In this document: positions 7,101-16,500 of the stretch, piece by piece
Position numbering within the stretch: the first letter of the stretch is position 1
Layout of the letters: each line of letters opens with the position of its first letter
Assembly: GCA_013298075.1 (NCBI GenBank)
Contig: JAAFJG010000009.1
Coordinates: forward strand, 1 to 64,000
DNA length: 64,000 nt
DNA from: Cytophagales bacterium
Lineage (GTDB): Bacteria > Bacteroidota > Bacteroidia > Cytophagales > Microscillaceae
Direction: 5' to 3'
The notes under the pieces: generated by a model
The model's database searches: none
What the model was told of the DNA's origin: nothing
What the model saw: only the letters and a program-made list of their open reading frames with translations
Translations under genes and position numbers: made by a program

Positions 7101-9233
7101 ATGTCAAAACAAAAGGCATTAGAAAAATTAGTAGAAAAAATAAACGCAGATAAAATTCCCGATGCGTTATTATTTTCCTCTTTTTTAGATATGATGATAG
7201 AAAAACCTGAAATATTTTTTAAAGATATTTTTAAAGTTTTTGCTGATATGATGGAATTTTATTTGTACGAAGATAAAACCAAAAAAAGAGATTTATTGAC
7301 ATTAGAAGAAGCAAATTTTGACAAAATCTTTAAAGAAAATTGTGAAGAACCTTTTTTTATTGATAGATTGTTGGCAAATAGATTGCTAAAATTGACCAAT
7401 ATATTCAAAAAAGGCGGACAATATGGACAAATTTATTTATTCGAAGGTCCTCCAGGAAGTGGAAAAAGTACGTTTTTAAATAATTTATTATCAAAATTAC
7501 AAATCTATACACACAAAAAAGAAGGCGTTTTGTACCAAACAAATTGGAAAATAGATACTATCGATTTTACTTGCCCTGAACACGACAATCCAATTATTCA
7601 AATTCCAAAACAATATAGACGCAGTTTTTTAGAGGGTATTTTGCCCGAAAGTGAATTTAAAACTAAATTATTCAACGAAAAAATTTATGAATGGATTTGG
7701 AAAGATGAACCTTGTGCTTTATGTAAATCAATCCAAAAAAATATCACAGAAAAGGAAAATAAAGAGTTAGCATTTTTAGATTATTTATACGCAAAACCTT
7801 GGATTTTTGATAGGCAATATGGCGATGGCGTGAGCGTTTTTAATCCAAATGATATGTTGATTGATAAGCCTTTGCAAAATGAAATTCTAAAAAAAGAGTT
7901 AGAAACCTATTTTAAAAAACAATTTCAGGTCATTTATTCTGTTTGGGCAAATACCAATAATGGCGTAGTGGCATTGATGGATATTAAAGAAAATAATGTA
8001 ACACGTTTGATGACTATTCACGGTTTGGTGAGTGATTCAGTGCATAAAGTTGGCTTGATAGAAGAAAATATCAAATCGTTTTTTATGGGTTCGGTCAATC
8101 CCGCAGACAAAGTTCATTATCAATATACACCATCTTTTCAAGATAGAATCGTGAGTATTCCTGTGCCGTATATTTTAGATTATAATACAGAAATGGCTGT
8201 GTATAAACATAAATTTGGTAAAAATATCAGCCAATTATTTCAACCAAGAGTGATAGAAAATATTGCCCGAATTGTCATTGCTACGCGTTTGCATAGTAGC
8301 AATACGATTGAAAATTGGTTAGAAGACGTAAATCAATATATTGCTTGGTTGGATAGTGATTTATTTATTTTGAAAATGGAAGTCTATGCAGATAAATTAC
8401 CACATTGGTTATCGGAAGAGGATAGGAAAAATTTTGATGAAAAATTGAAAAAAGATTTTAGCAAAGAAGCAGAAAATGAAGGGCAATTTGGATTTTCGGG
8501 GCGACAATCTTTGCAGGTTTTTAATGCCATTTATACCAAATATAGTAAAAATGAAAAATTGATTACGATGGAAATGGTGCAAAATTTTTTCGAGGAAAGA
8601 GAAAAAGAATATCCTGAAATTCCCAATGAATTTGTCAGTAATTTAATTGATTTTTATGATTTTGAAACGTTACAAGAATTAAAAGAATCAATTTATTCTT
8701 ATAATGAAACTCATATCCAAAAAGATATTCTCAATTATTTATTTTCTTTAAATTATGAAGGAGAGAGTTCGATTTTTAATCCTTATACGAATGAAAAAAT
8801 TGAAATTTCCATTATCAATTTCTGGAATTTTGAACATATTATTTTAGGCGAAGAATTTAATACTCGTTATGCAGAAAAATTTAGAGGTTCGATGCGAAAA
8901 GAATATGTAGCTCAAACTTTGGTTCAAGAAATGCAAATTCAAAATAAAACTTTGCAAGAAAGTACACAATATCAATTTTTGTACGAAAAATATACACAAA
9001 ATTTAAAAGAAAATTCGTTGGCACCTTATGTAGAGGACGAAAATTTTAAACGAGCCTTGCAAGATTATGACACACATGCTTTTCAGGCGTATAATGAACG
9101 TATGAAAAATGATGTTACTTTGTTGCTTAATAATTTGGAAACGAAATTTAATTATTCGAAAAATGGTGCAAAACAAATCGTTTTATATGCTTTAGAGCAA
9201 GATTTGATGACAAAATTTGTAGATAATGACTAA
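7101..9233 (+). CDS. PrkA-like serine kinase / AAA ATPase
   Basis: This 710-residue cytoplasmic protein has Walker A GPPGSGKS at residues 116-123, followed by CPEHDNP (compare the CPMHEEP motif of PrkA) and CALCK around 208, where PrkA also has a cysteine-containing insertion. The later part (DRIVSIPVPYILDYNTEMAVYKHKF, RVIENIARIVIATRLH) fits the rest of the PrkA AAA module and its C-terminal domain. In Enterobacteria and Bacilli, PrkA proteins work with YeaH and SpoVR in stress or sporulation. Neither partner is in this window. It is about 60 residues longer than usual PrkA and rather divergent. A Lon-related AAA protein is the alternative. Confidence 0.65.
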   Translation: MSKQKALEKLVEKINADKIPDALLFSSFLDMMIEKPEIFFKDIFKVFADMMEFYLYEDKTKKRDLLTLEEANFDKIFKENCEEPFFIDRLLANRLLKLTNIFKKGGQYGQIYLFEGPPGSGKSTFLNNLLSKLQIYTHKKEGVLYQTNWKIDTIDFTCPEHDNPIIQIPKQYRRSFLEGILPESEFKTKLFNEKIYEWIWKDEPCALCKSIQKNITEKENKELAFLDYLYAKPWIFDRQYGDGVSVFNPNDMLIDKPLQNEILKKELETYFKKQFQVIYSVWANTNNGVVALMDIKENNVTRLMTIHGLVSDSVHKVGLIEENIKSFFMGSVNPADKVHYQYTPSFQDRIVSIPVPYILDYNTEMAVYKHKFGKNISQLFQPRVIENIARIVIATRLHSSNTIENWLEDVNQYIAWLDSDLFILKMEVYADKLPHWLSEEDRKNFDEKLKKDFSKEAENEGQFGFSGRQSLQVFNAIYTKYSKNEKLITMEMVQNFFEEREKEYPEIPNEFVSNLIDFYDFETLQELKESIYSYNETHIQKDILNYLFSLNYEGESSIFNPYTNEKIEISIINFWNFEHIILGEEFNTRYAEKFRGSMRKEYVAQTLVQEMQIQNKTLQESTQYQFLYEKYTQNLKENSLAPYVEDENFKRALQDYDTHAFQAYNERMKNDVTLLLNNLETKFNYSKNGAKQIVLYALEQDLMTKFVDND

Positions 9234-9326
9234 AAAAATCTATCAGAAAAACTATCCAAAAAAAATTGGAATAATTTTTTCTAATAAATATATTAAAAAA
9301 AACTTTATAAAAATAGACTTTTATTG

Positions 9327-9334
9327 TACCTTTG
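9327..9334 (+). promoter_or_regulatory. Bacteroidota-type -7 element (TACCTTTG)
   Basis: TACCTTTG lies 41 bases before the ATG at 9376. It follows a gene-free AT-rich stretch, so the secreted protein gene has its own promoter. Confidence 0.55.
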
Positions 9335-9375
9335 TACGTTTTTAAAATAAGCAAATAAAAAACTTGCACAAAACT

Positions 9376-10236
9376 ATGAAAAAAAACACTTTGATGGGGG
9401 CTTTTTTGATCGCCTTCACTATGGGAATAACACCCTTAAAAGCACAAGAAGATATTTTAAAAACTGTGATTGATATAGTATCACCTGTGGAAATATCAGA
9501 CTTAATCAAAAAACAAGGAATTAAATATGATAAGACTATGCTAAGCAATCCGACGGTTCTTGCAGGTTATAAATCAGACTACAAACGTGCTTTAAATTTG
9601 GGCGTTTATAGTACAGATATGGGCTATTCAACTATCAATGAGCAAAGTAAAGACGCATTAGGATTCTTAACTGGTGTAAAAAAGACAGCCGAAGCATTAA
9701 AAGTAGGTCAATTTATTGACACACAAAGGATGATGCTTTTGGCTTCTAATAAAAAAGACATCAATAAATTATTAGAAGAAACTACAAGCACTTTTGAAAA
9801 CATTAGTGATTATTTGGATAAACAAAAAAAACCAAGTTTGGCGGCTCTGATGATTACAGGCGGTTGGCTTGAAACATTCCATATCACTTGTCAGGTAGCA
9901 GAAAAACAAACGGACAAAACGGTAAAATCTGAGTTAAATACTAAAATTATTACACAAAAAATTATTTTAGAAAAAATATTAGATGCTTTAAAACCTTATA
10001 CAGACAAGGATATTATAAAATTGCGCACAGATTTGAGTGGTTTATCTAAATTATTAGAAAAATATAAAATCGAAAGCGAAGCCATAAACGGAAGTGATGA
10101 AGCAAAGGAAGAAAATGGTTTGATTACTGCTACAGGAAATAACTCTTCAAAAGATATAGAAATTAGTAATGAAGACTTGAAAAAAATCAGCCAGTCGGTA
10201 AGTTCTATTCGTTCTTCTGTGGTGAGCGTAAAATAA
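9376..10236 (+). CDS. Secreted helical protein of unknown function
   Basis: The 286-residue protein starts at ATG 9376. The in-frame TTG at 9364 would only add MHKT before the signal peptide. The signal peptide ends at ITPLKAQ. The mature part is alpha-helical and rich in K, D, E and T, with a conserved-looking segment YKRALNLGVYSTDMGY, then DTQRMMLLASNKKDINKLLEE and ALMITGGWLETFHI. I do not recognise a named family, although the pattern looks like a conserved Bacteroidota periplasmic protein. It has its own promoter at 9327. The next gene also encodes a secreted protein. Confidence 0.75.
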   Translation: MKKNTLMGAFLIAFTMGITPLKAQEDILKTVIDIVSPVEISDLIKKQGIKYDKTMLSNPTVLAGYKSDYKRALNLGVYSTDMGYSTINEQSKDALGFLTGVKKTAEALKVGQFIDTQRMMLLASNKKDINKLLEETTSTFENISDYLDKQKKPSLAALMITGGWLETFHITCQVAEKQTDKTVKSELNTKIITQKIILEKILDALKPYTDKDIIKLRTDLSGLSKLLEKYKIESEAINGSDEAKEENGLITATGNNSSKDIEISNEDLKKISQSVSSIRSSVVSVK

Positions 10237-10338
10237 AAATAAAAATAAATTGTGATTTGTTTTTTTAGGAGAATAAATCACAATTTTATATCTATATATA
10301 ACAAAACAATCAAAACTAATTCATATTCAATTAAAAAA

Positions 10339-10755
10339 ATGAAAATTTTTGCTTTTTATTGCTTAATAATACTATTTTTTTTCTTTAATTATCAATTATT
10401 CGCACAATGCGATACAGATAAATATACAGATAAAAGTATTAAACGTATCCAACCAGAAGGATACACATTTTTAAAAACTTATCCAGTGAATGGCGAAAAA
10501 GGCAAAGAATATTCTTATATTTTTAGTCACGGCACCAAATATATGATTGCATTGAGCAATCAGGACGCACATAACAAAGGATTTTATTTGACTATTTATG
10601 ATTCAAATAAAAAGCAAGTAGTTTCGAGCCATTTAGATGGAAAATATTTTCCTGCGATACAATTTACTTGCAAAAGTACAGGAATTTATTATATGCGTTT
10701 TTCGTTTGATGGCTCTCCACATTGTGGGGTGGGCGTATTAGGAATGAAAAGATAA
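10339..10755 (+). CDS. Small secreted protein, paralogue of the one at 33165-33614
   Basis: This 138-residue protein starts at ATG 10339 (the upstream GTG at 10252 adds a non-signal extension). Its signal peptide ends at LFAQ, and the mature domain begins CDTDKYTDKSI. It shares a clear pattern with the minus-strand gene at 33165: CD..IY.D..I, EGYTFLKTY, YMI.I(A)..H.NKG, T(I)YDSN, K(Y)FP.IQ(F/Y).C..TGIYY(M/L)(R/K)F, and C(G)VGVL..(K/R)R at the end. The predicted fold is a small beta sandwich resembling pre-peptidase C-terminal or bacterial lectin-like modules, with four conserved Cys. Function unknown. Confidence 0.75.
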   Translation: MKIFAFYCLIILFFFFNYQLFAQCDTDKYTDKSIKRIQPEGYTFLKTYPVNGEKGKEYSYIFSHGTKYMIALSNQDAHNKGFYLTIYDSNKKQVVSSHLDGKYFPAIQFTCKSTGIYYMRFSFDGSPHCGVGVLGMKR

Positions 10756-10806
10756 TAAAATACAGTATAAAAAAAATTATATCTCATATTTTTTTCTATA
10801 AATAAT

Positions 10807-11133
10807 ATGGAACTGACTAAAAATGAAAAATATTTTTTGATTACTTTGTTTAAAAATTTTGTGATAAGAAAACAAAAAAATGTATTTTCTTCACAAATTA
10901 TTTTTGAAAAAAGAACTTGTATTGATGTATTAGATATAAAATTTATCAAAGAACATGAAAAAAAAATATATTTTAAAAAATTAGTAAAAAAAAATATCCT
11001 CAAAAAAAATAAAATGTTTGGCTATAGATTTTTTATTAAAAAAGAATTTATAGACCAAATATATATCTTAGCGGAGGCAGAACAATGGAACTTAATACAG
11101 CAACTAACAACTATTTGGGCTGATAACGAGTAA
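10807..11133 (+). CDS. Small basic protein of unknown function
   Basis: The 108-residue, lysine-rich protein has no signal peptide. Its helical composition and order (MELTKNEKYFLITLFKNFV ... YFKKLVKKNILKKN ... GYRFFIKKEFIDQIYILAE) could make a winged-helix domain, but no family is recognised. The start ATG is preceded by an A-rich stretch. The reading frame is open through AT-rich DNA full of potential stops, which supports a real gene. Confidence 0.5.
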   Translation: MELTKNEKYFLITLFKNFVIRKQKNVFSSQIIFEKRTCIDVLDIKFIKEHEKKIYFKKLVKKNILKKNKMFGYRFFIKKEFIDQIYILAEAEQWNLIQQLTTIWADNE

Positions 11134-11206
11134 AAAATAAATACAACATAAAATAAAAAATAATAAAATAAAATAAAAAATAAGTTTCTAAAAAACTTCT
11201 AATACT

Positions 11207-12616
11207 ATGAAAAAAATATTGTTTATAATCATAACTTTCTTTTTGGCAAATGTGGCTATAGCACAAAAAAAACCAGACCCAAAAAAAACAGACCCTAAAA
11301 AACATGTAACGCCCAAAGTTGACCCTAAAAAACACGTAACGCCAAAGGTTGACCCTAAAAAACACGTAACGCCAAAGGTTGACCCTAAAAAAGTTGATCC
11401 AAAAGCAGCTAAAAAAGATGAACCACCTATCATAGAGTTTCCAAAGATTATTCCTGACCCAATTCCAACACGCAAAGGAGACAAATGGTCTTTTACAGGA
11501 ATGAGTGCTACTTTTGACCAAGTAAAAGCATTTAAACCACTTTTAAGACCTAAAAAAATAAAAGTAAATGTATTAGGTGCCGACGGAAAACCAGTGCAAG
11601 ACTTAAAAACTAAGAAATATATTCAAAAAGATAGTACAATTATTGAAGAATATGCCCTTTTTGCAGCCGTAAAAGTAGGTGAAAAATGGGGATATATTGA
11701 TAGAACAGGAAAATTTTTAGTACAACCTAAATACTATGAAACAAGGTCTTTTACGCATAATTATGCAGTAGTTTCTACTGAGCAAAAAGTAAAAGTAAAA
11801 GTTGGAGAAACAGAGGAGGAAGAATTGAAAATTTTATATGGCGTAATTGATGACAAAGGAGTAGAAGTTGTGCCACCTAAATATGACAATATCACAGAAG
11901 TAAGCGAAGATATTATTGATATTTTTGATGCAGAAAAATCAAAAATGGGTTATTTTAGTATCAAAACTGGTAAAGCAATTACCGAATTGAAATACGAAAA
12001 TGCTAATCCTTTCAGAGACGGAAGAGCAGCAATAAGACGTGGTGCAAAATGGGGCTTTATTGATGTTACAGGAAAAGAAGTGATTCCACCTACTTTTGAT
12101 GACGTAAAAGATTTTGGCGAAGGTTTAGCAAGAGCCTATAAAAATTTAAAATGGGGATTTATTGATAAGAATGGAGCAGAAGCTATAGGTTATAAATTTC
12201 AAAATCCAGATGAAACAACCGCTTTGCCTTTTGTCAATGGTATGGCAATCGTAAAAAGTGGAACAAATGAAGGTTGGATTGATAAAAAAGGACAATTTCG
12301 TATCAATGCAGATTTTTCAGATACAAGACCTTTTCATAATAAATTAGCGGCTGTTCAAAAAGGCGAAAAATGGGGGTTTATTGATGTATCAGGCAAAGTG
12401 TTGATTGTTCCTAAATTTGATATGGTGGGCGATTTTGGTGACGTAGGTTTGGCTCCTTTTAGAGAAGGACAAAATTGGGGTTTTATTGACCCCAAAGGTG
12501 CAGTGGTAATAAAACCTATTTATAGCGAAGTAGAAGGCACTTTTGCAAGAGGAATGGTAAAAGTAAAAAAAGGAACTGCCTATCTTTATCTTGATAAAAC
12601 AGGAAAAGAATATTAA
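11207..12616 (+). CDS. Secreted WG-repeat protein with Lys/Pro repeat linker
   Basis: The 469-residue protein has a signal peptide ending at AIAQK. A low-complexity linker (residues 22-68) follows, containing three perfect or near-perfect decapeptides of the type KHVTPKVDPK. From about residue 150 to the end come WG (KWGYID / KWGFIDVTGK / VIPPKFDDV) beta-hairpin repeats, the PF14903 family, at least six copies. WG proteins are surface or periplasmic binding scaffolds. The last repeat is degenerate (YLYLDKTGKEY). The cationic linker suggests contact with peptidoglycan or another polyanion. A terminator at 12630-12673 ends the transcript. Confidence 0.85.
   Translation: MKKILFIIITFFLANVAIAQKKPDPKKTDPKKHVTPKVDPKKHVTPKVDPKKHVTPKVDPKKVDPKAAKKDEPPIIEFPKIIPDPIPTRKGDKWSFTGMSATFDQVKAFKPLLRPKKIKVNVLGADGKPVQDLKTKKYIQKDSTIIEEYALFAAVKVGEKWGYIDRTGKFLVQPKYYETRSFTHNYAVVSTEQKVKVKVGETEEEELKILYGVIDDKGVEVVPPKYDNITEVSEDIIDIFDAEKSKMGYFSIKTGKAITELKYENANPFRDGRAAIRRGAKWGFIDVTGKEVIPPTFDDVKDFGEGLARAYKNLKWGFIDKNGAEAIGYKFQNPDETTALPFVNGMAIVKSGTNEGWIDKKGQFRINADFSDTRPFHNKLAAVQKGEKWGFIDVSGKVLIVPKFDMVGDFGDVGLAPFREGQNWGFIDPKGAVVIKPIYSEVEGTFARGMVKVKKGTAYLYLDKTGKEY
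11291..11392 (+). repeat. Coding 30-bp tandem repeat
   Basis: Units at 11291-11320, 11321-11350 and 11351-11380, plus a 12-base partial unit, encode the decapeptides of the WG-protein linker. Units 2 and 3 are identical. Unit 1 differs at a few bases. Because the unit is in frame (30 bp), copy-number change would lengthen or shorten the linker without a frameshift. Confidence 0.9.
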
Positions 12617-12629
12617 AAATACAAACATA

Positions 12630-12673
12630 TAAGATATGAAATATGAGATAAAAAATTTCATATTCATATCTTA
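12630..12673 (+). terminator. Terminator hairpin
   Basis: The long inverted repeat TAAGATATGAAATATGA / TCATATTCATATCTTA has one bulge and is followed by TTTCTTTT. It lies between the WG-repeat gene and the TPR gene. Confidence 0.55.
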
Positions 12674-12691
12674 TTTCTTTTAAAAATTGTT

Positions 12692-13315
12692 ATGAAGTTT
12701 ACTTTTCTTTTTATTTTTTTGTGGATAAATCCATTAAATTTTATATTGGAAATCAATGAATTAAGTCGTTTAATACAAATTGATTACCAAAAAGGAGATT
12801 TTGCGGCTGTCGAAAAAAATCTAAAAATTTTATTAGACGATTATGAAATTAATACTTCTGAAGTTTATTTGAATTTAGGACACGCTTATTTTAATCGAAG
12901 ACAAGCAGACAAAGCAAAATTTTATTATGAAAAAAGTTTACTTTTATCCAATCCTGAAATACAAAGTATTGCTTATAATCAATTAGGTTTTTTGGCTTAT
13001 TCACAACAAAACAATGAAGAAGCAGCGAACTATTTTAAAGAATCTTTGAGAAGAAATCCACAAAATTTTGAGGCAAGGTATAATTTTGAATTGGTACAAA
13101 AACTACTTATCAAACAAGGAATTGACCCAAGTCAAGAAAAACAAAATAAAAATCAAAACTCATCAACACAAAAAAAATCAAATGAAGCACAACTCAATCA
13201 AGAAAAAGCAGAGGCTTTATTGAACACTATCAAAAAACAAGAAACGCAATATTTGCAACAAAGACACAAAGGAATTACTTTGCCACCACCTCCGCCCGGA
13301 AAACCTGATTGGTAA
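12692..13315 (+). CDS. TPR protein, BatC-like
   Basis: The 207-residue protein has a short signal/anchor sequence, then three TPR units (SEVYLNLGHAYFNRRQADKAKFYYEKSL, AYNQLGFLAYSQQNNEEAANYFKESLR, NFEARYNFELVQKLL), a Q/N/K-rich linker, and a C-terminal EALLNTIKKQETQYLQQR helix before a PPPPPG tail. TPRs followed by ARYN-E and a terminal 'LL..IKKQE' helix are the pattern of BatC/BatE proteins of the Bacteroidota aerotolerance (Bat) cluster. The other bat genes are not nearby, so the assignment is tentative. Confidence 0.7.
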   Translation: MKFTFLFIFLWINPLNFILEINELSRLIQIDYQKGDFAAVEKNLKILLDDYEINTSEVYLNLGHAYFNRRQADKAKFYYEKSLLLSNPEIQSIAYNQLGFLAYSQQNNEEAANYFKESLRRNPQNFEARYNFELVQKLLIKQGIDPSQEKQNKNQNSSTQKKSNEAQLNQEKAEALLNTIKKQETQYLQQRHKGITLPPPPPGKPDW

Positions 13316-13501
13316 AATAGATAAAGACTATTATTTTTTTTAATATAATAGTTATACATTTAAAAACAATGCTTATAAAATGTTAATTTATCAAAAAAAA
13401 TGTTAAATTTTTTTGATAAATATTTTTTTATTTATAACTTTACAAAAATTTTCTTAAAAAGTCTTAAATTTTTAATTTTATAATCCTTATTTTTTAATTT
13501 T

Positions 13502-16500
13502 ATGATAAAATTTAACAAACTCTTTCGTAATTTATACACGAAAGCCCTCAACATCGGGGTTGTGATGATGTTTGGTTTGGGAATTGTGAATGGGCAAACT
13601 GACCTCTCTCTTGCTGGTTCTGTTTTTTCTCAAAACTTTGATAATGCCACAGGTACGGCTTTTTCAACACTTACACCGCCTTTTACTTCGCAAGATAATA
13701 ATGCTGGTAATACTTGGAGAGTATTTACTACTGTTGGGACAACAACTCCTGTAAATATAGCGAGAGGAGGATCAGGAGCTTGTGCAGGTTATCCTTTCAG
13801 TGCTACCTTACCTGCTGACGATTGGATGTTTTCTTCCGCTTTGACTATGAAAGCAGGACAAAATTATAGGTTTTCCCATTTTTATGCTACACTAACCAAC
13901 GCAAATGGACCCTACCCTGAGAAATTAAGAATGTATGTAGGAAGAGCAGCAGGTGCAGCACCTACTTCTGCTGACATGTTAGCTGCTACAACGGGACAAC
14001 TAATAAAAGATTATGGTGCTTTTAGTAACACTGATTATTTAGCAGATAATATCAATTTTACAGTACCTACTGATGGTACTTATTATATTGCTTGGTATGC
14101 ATATAGTGACCGTGATCAATTTATATTAAGAATTGATGATGTAAGTGTAACAAATGTTACTCCTGTGCCTAATGATATCAGTATTACATCAATTACAACG
14201 ACAGCTACACCCTCAAATTGTGGTTCTTTTACTGCTACCACACCTTTTTCTATTAAAGTAAAAAATACGGGTATAAATGCTCAAAGTAATTTTCCTGTTA
14301 ATTTTTCTGCTACAAGAAATGGAACTGCCTTAGCAGCTATTGCTTCTCAAAATGTTACTTCTTTAGCTCCAGATGCAGAAATAACATTAACAGTGAATTT
14401 AGATTTAACATTAGGTGGTACTTATATTTTGACTGCTACCTCTGCACTTACAGGAGATGGTAATACGAATAATAACACTCGAACAGGTACTTCTTTTAAT
14501 CCTTTTGCTGATTTAACCGCACAAGGAACATTTTCTTCTAATAATTTCCTTTCATTTACTTCGGTAGGTTGGTCTACTAATCCAGTACCAACAGGTGATT
14601 CAGGATGGTTTTTCGTAAATATAGGTAGTGTAGCGGTACCTGATGGAGCAGTATTAGGTGCAAGACCTGCTGCAGCAGCTTCTAATGATTGGGTAATTTC
14701 TAATTGTATGAGATTACAACAAAATCAGAAGTATCGTATTTCTTATCAAAGAAGAGCCTTTAATAACTCAAATCCTATTATAGCCTCTACTACCCCTGAA
14801 AAGTTAAAAATGTTTGTGGGTAATACAAATATGCCAGCAAGTATGACTACCCAAATATTACCATTGGGACAGACAGTGGCAGGTGATGAAACTTTTACAA
14901 ATGCAGCATTCCAAACTATTACTTATGAATATACGCATGCAGCAGTAACAGGAACTTATTACATAGGTTGGCAACAAACAAGTGATGCTGCTCCAACTGG
15001 TTTTCCTACTACTACCGCTGATGTAGGTATTTTATTGGATAATTTTTCTATTGTAGCTATGCCAAATATAGATATGACAATGGATAGAAGAGTACCTTTT
15101 CCTACTAATTTTAATACTTGTGGCGGATTTACGAATGCTACACCTATTGAAATAAAAGCATGGAACTCAGGAACACAACCTGTTACTTCTATTTCAGCCA
15201 AATATAGAGTACGTGACATTGCCAATGCTAGAAGAGGTGCTAATATGCCATCAACAACTTATATTACTCCTGCTACTGCTATTTCTTTTAGTACATTTCC
15301 TATAGCACCAAACGAATTTATATCATTAAACTTTAATCTAAATGCTATCCAATTACCTAATGGTGGAACAGGTTTCTATTTGGTTGATGTATATTTTGAA
15401 GGAGATGGATTAGCTGTTAATGATACATTAAGATTTAGTATTTTTAATCCTTATAGTGATTTAACAGCTCCTGGCTCTATTTATACTGAAGGATTTGAGG
15501 ATTCCTTTGATTTATTATCTAATAAAGGGTGGACTAGTATAGATTCAAACAGTGATACTGATTTATGGACTTCTCGTTTCGCAGGTGTTGCTCGCACAGG
15601 GACAGGTTTTGCTATATGTCCTCGTAGTGATGTAAATAATTCTAATGATTGGCTCATCTCAAATTGTATGAAATTAAATGCAGGAAGTTTGTACCGTATT
15701 TCTTATTATAGAAGATCTGTTAATGGAAGCACCACTGCTGGATTAAGCGAAAAAATGAAAACGTATTGGGGAACATCTAATACTGTGGCTGCTATGACAA
15801 ATCAAATAGGAACCGAGGAAACCTTTTCTAATGCGACTTATACATTGGTTACTTTTGATTTTACCCCTACTACCACAGGTACTCATTACTTTGGTTTTCA
15901 ACAAACAAGTGATTTCGTGGCTGCTGCGGCTACTGCTATTATAGGAATTGCTATTGATGATTTTACTGTATTAGCAGTACCTCCTTTTGATGTTGAAACG
16001 GTATCTATTACTACTACTGCTAATCCAACAGTTTGTGGCTCTTTTACAGCCACTACTTCATTTACGGTTACTGCAAATAATGTAGGAACAACTACTACGA
16101 TTACCAATAATACGTTTACGTTTACAATTACAAGAAATGGTACTCCAATAACCGTTACAGGTACATCTTCTATAAATTCATTAGCAATAGGTACACCCGG
16201 AACATTTATTATGACTGCGGATTTAACGTTACCAGGAATTTATGTAGTAACTGCAACATCAACAAGATCAGGAGATCCAAATACTACAAATGATACACAA
16301 ACATTTACTATTACTAGACCCATACAAGATTTGACGGTTAATTTGTCTTCTTATAGTACAAGTTTCGAGGGAACATCGTTAGCAACTTCTGGCTGGACAA
16401 CACAAGCAACAGGTGGCTGGGGTTTGGGTAGTAATCCTACTTTTGCATCTCAAGGTACTAATTATCCTTTTGTTAGAAGTAGCACTACTGCAGTTTCAAA

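Noticed and set aside
6929-7153. 74-codon open frame overlapping the PrkA start
   Set aside because: It overlaps the real start of the next gene in another frame, has no recognised start region and has low-complexity hydrophobic content. I consider it a shadow.
13327-13352. Hairpin ACTATTAT...ATAATAGT as a terminator
   Set aside because: The stem is weak and no T run follows it, so I do not call a terminator for the TPR gene.
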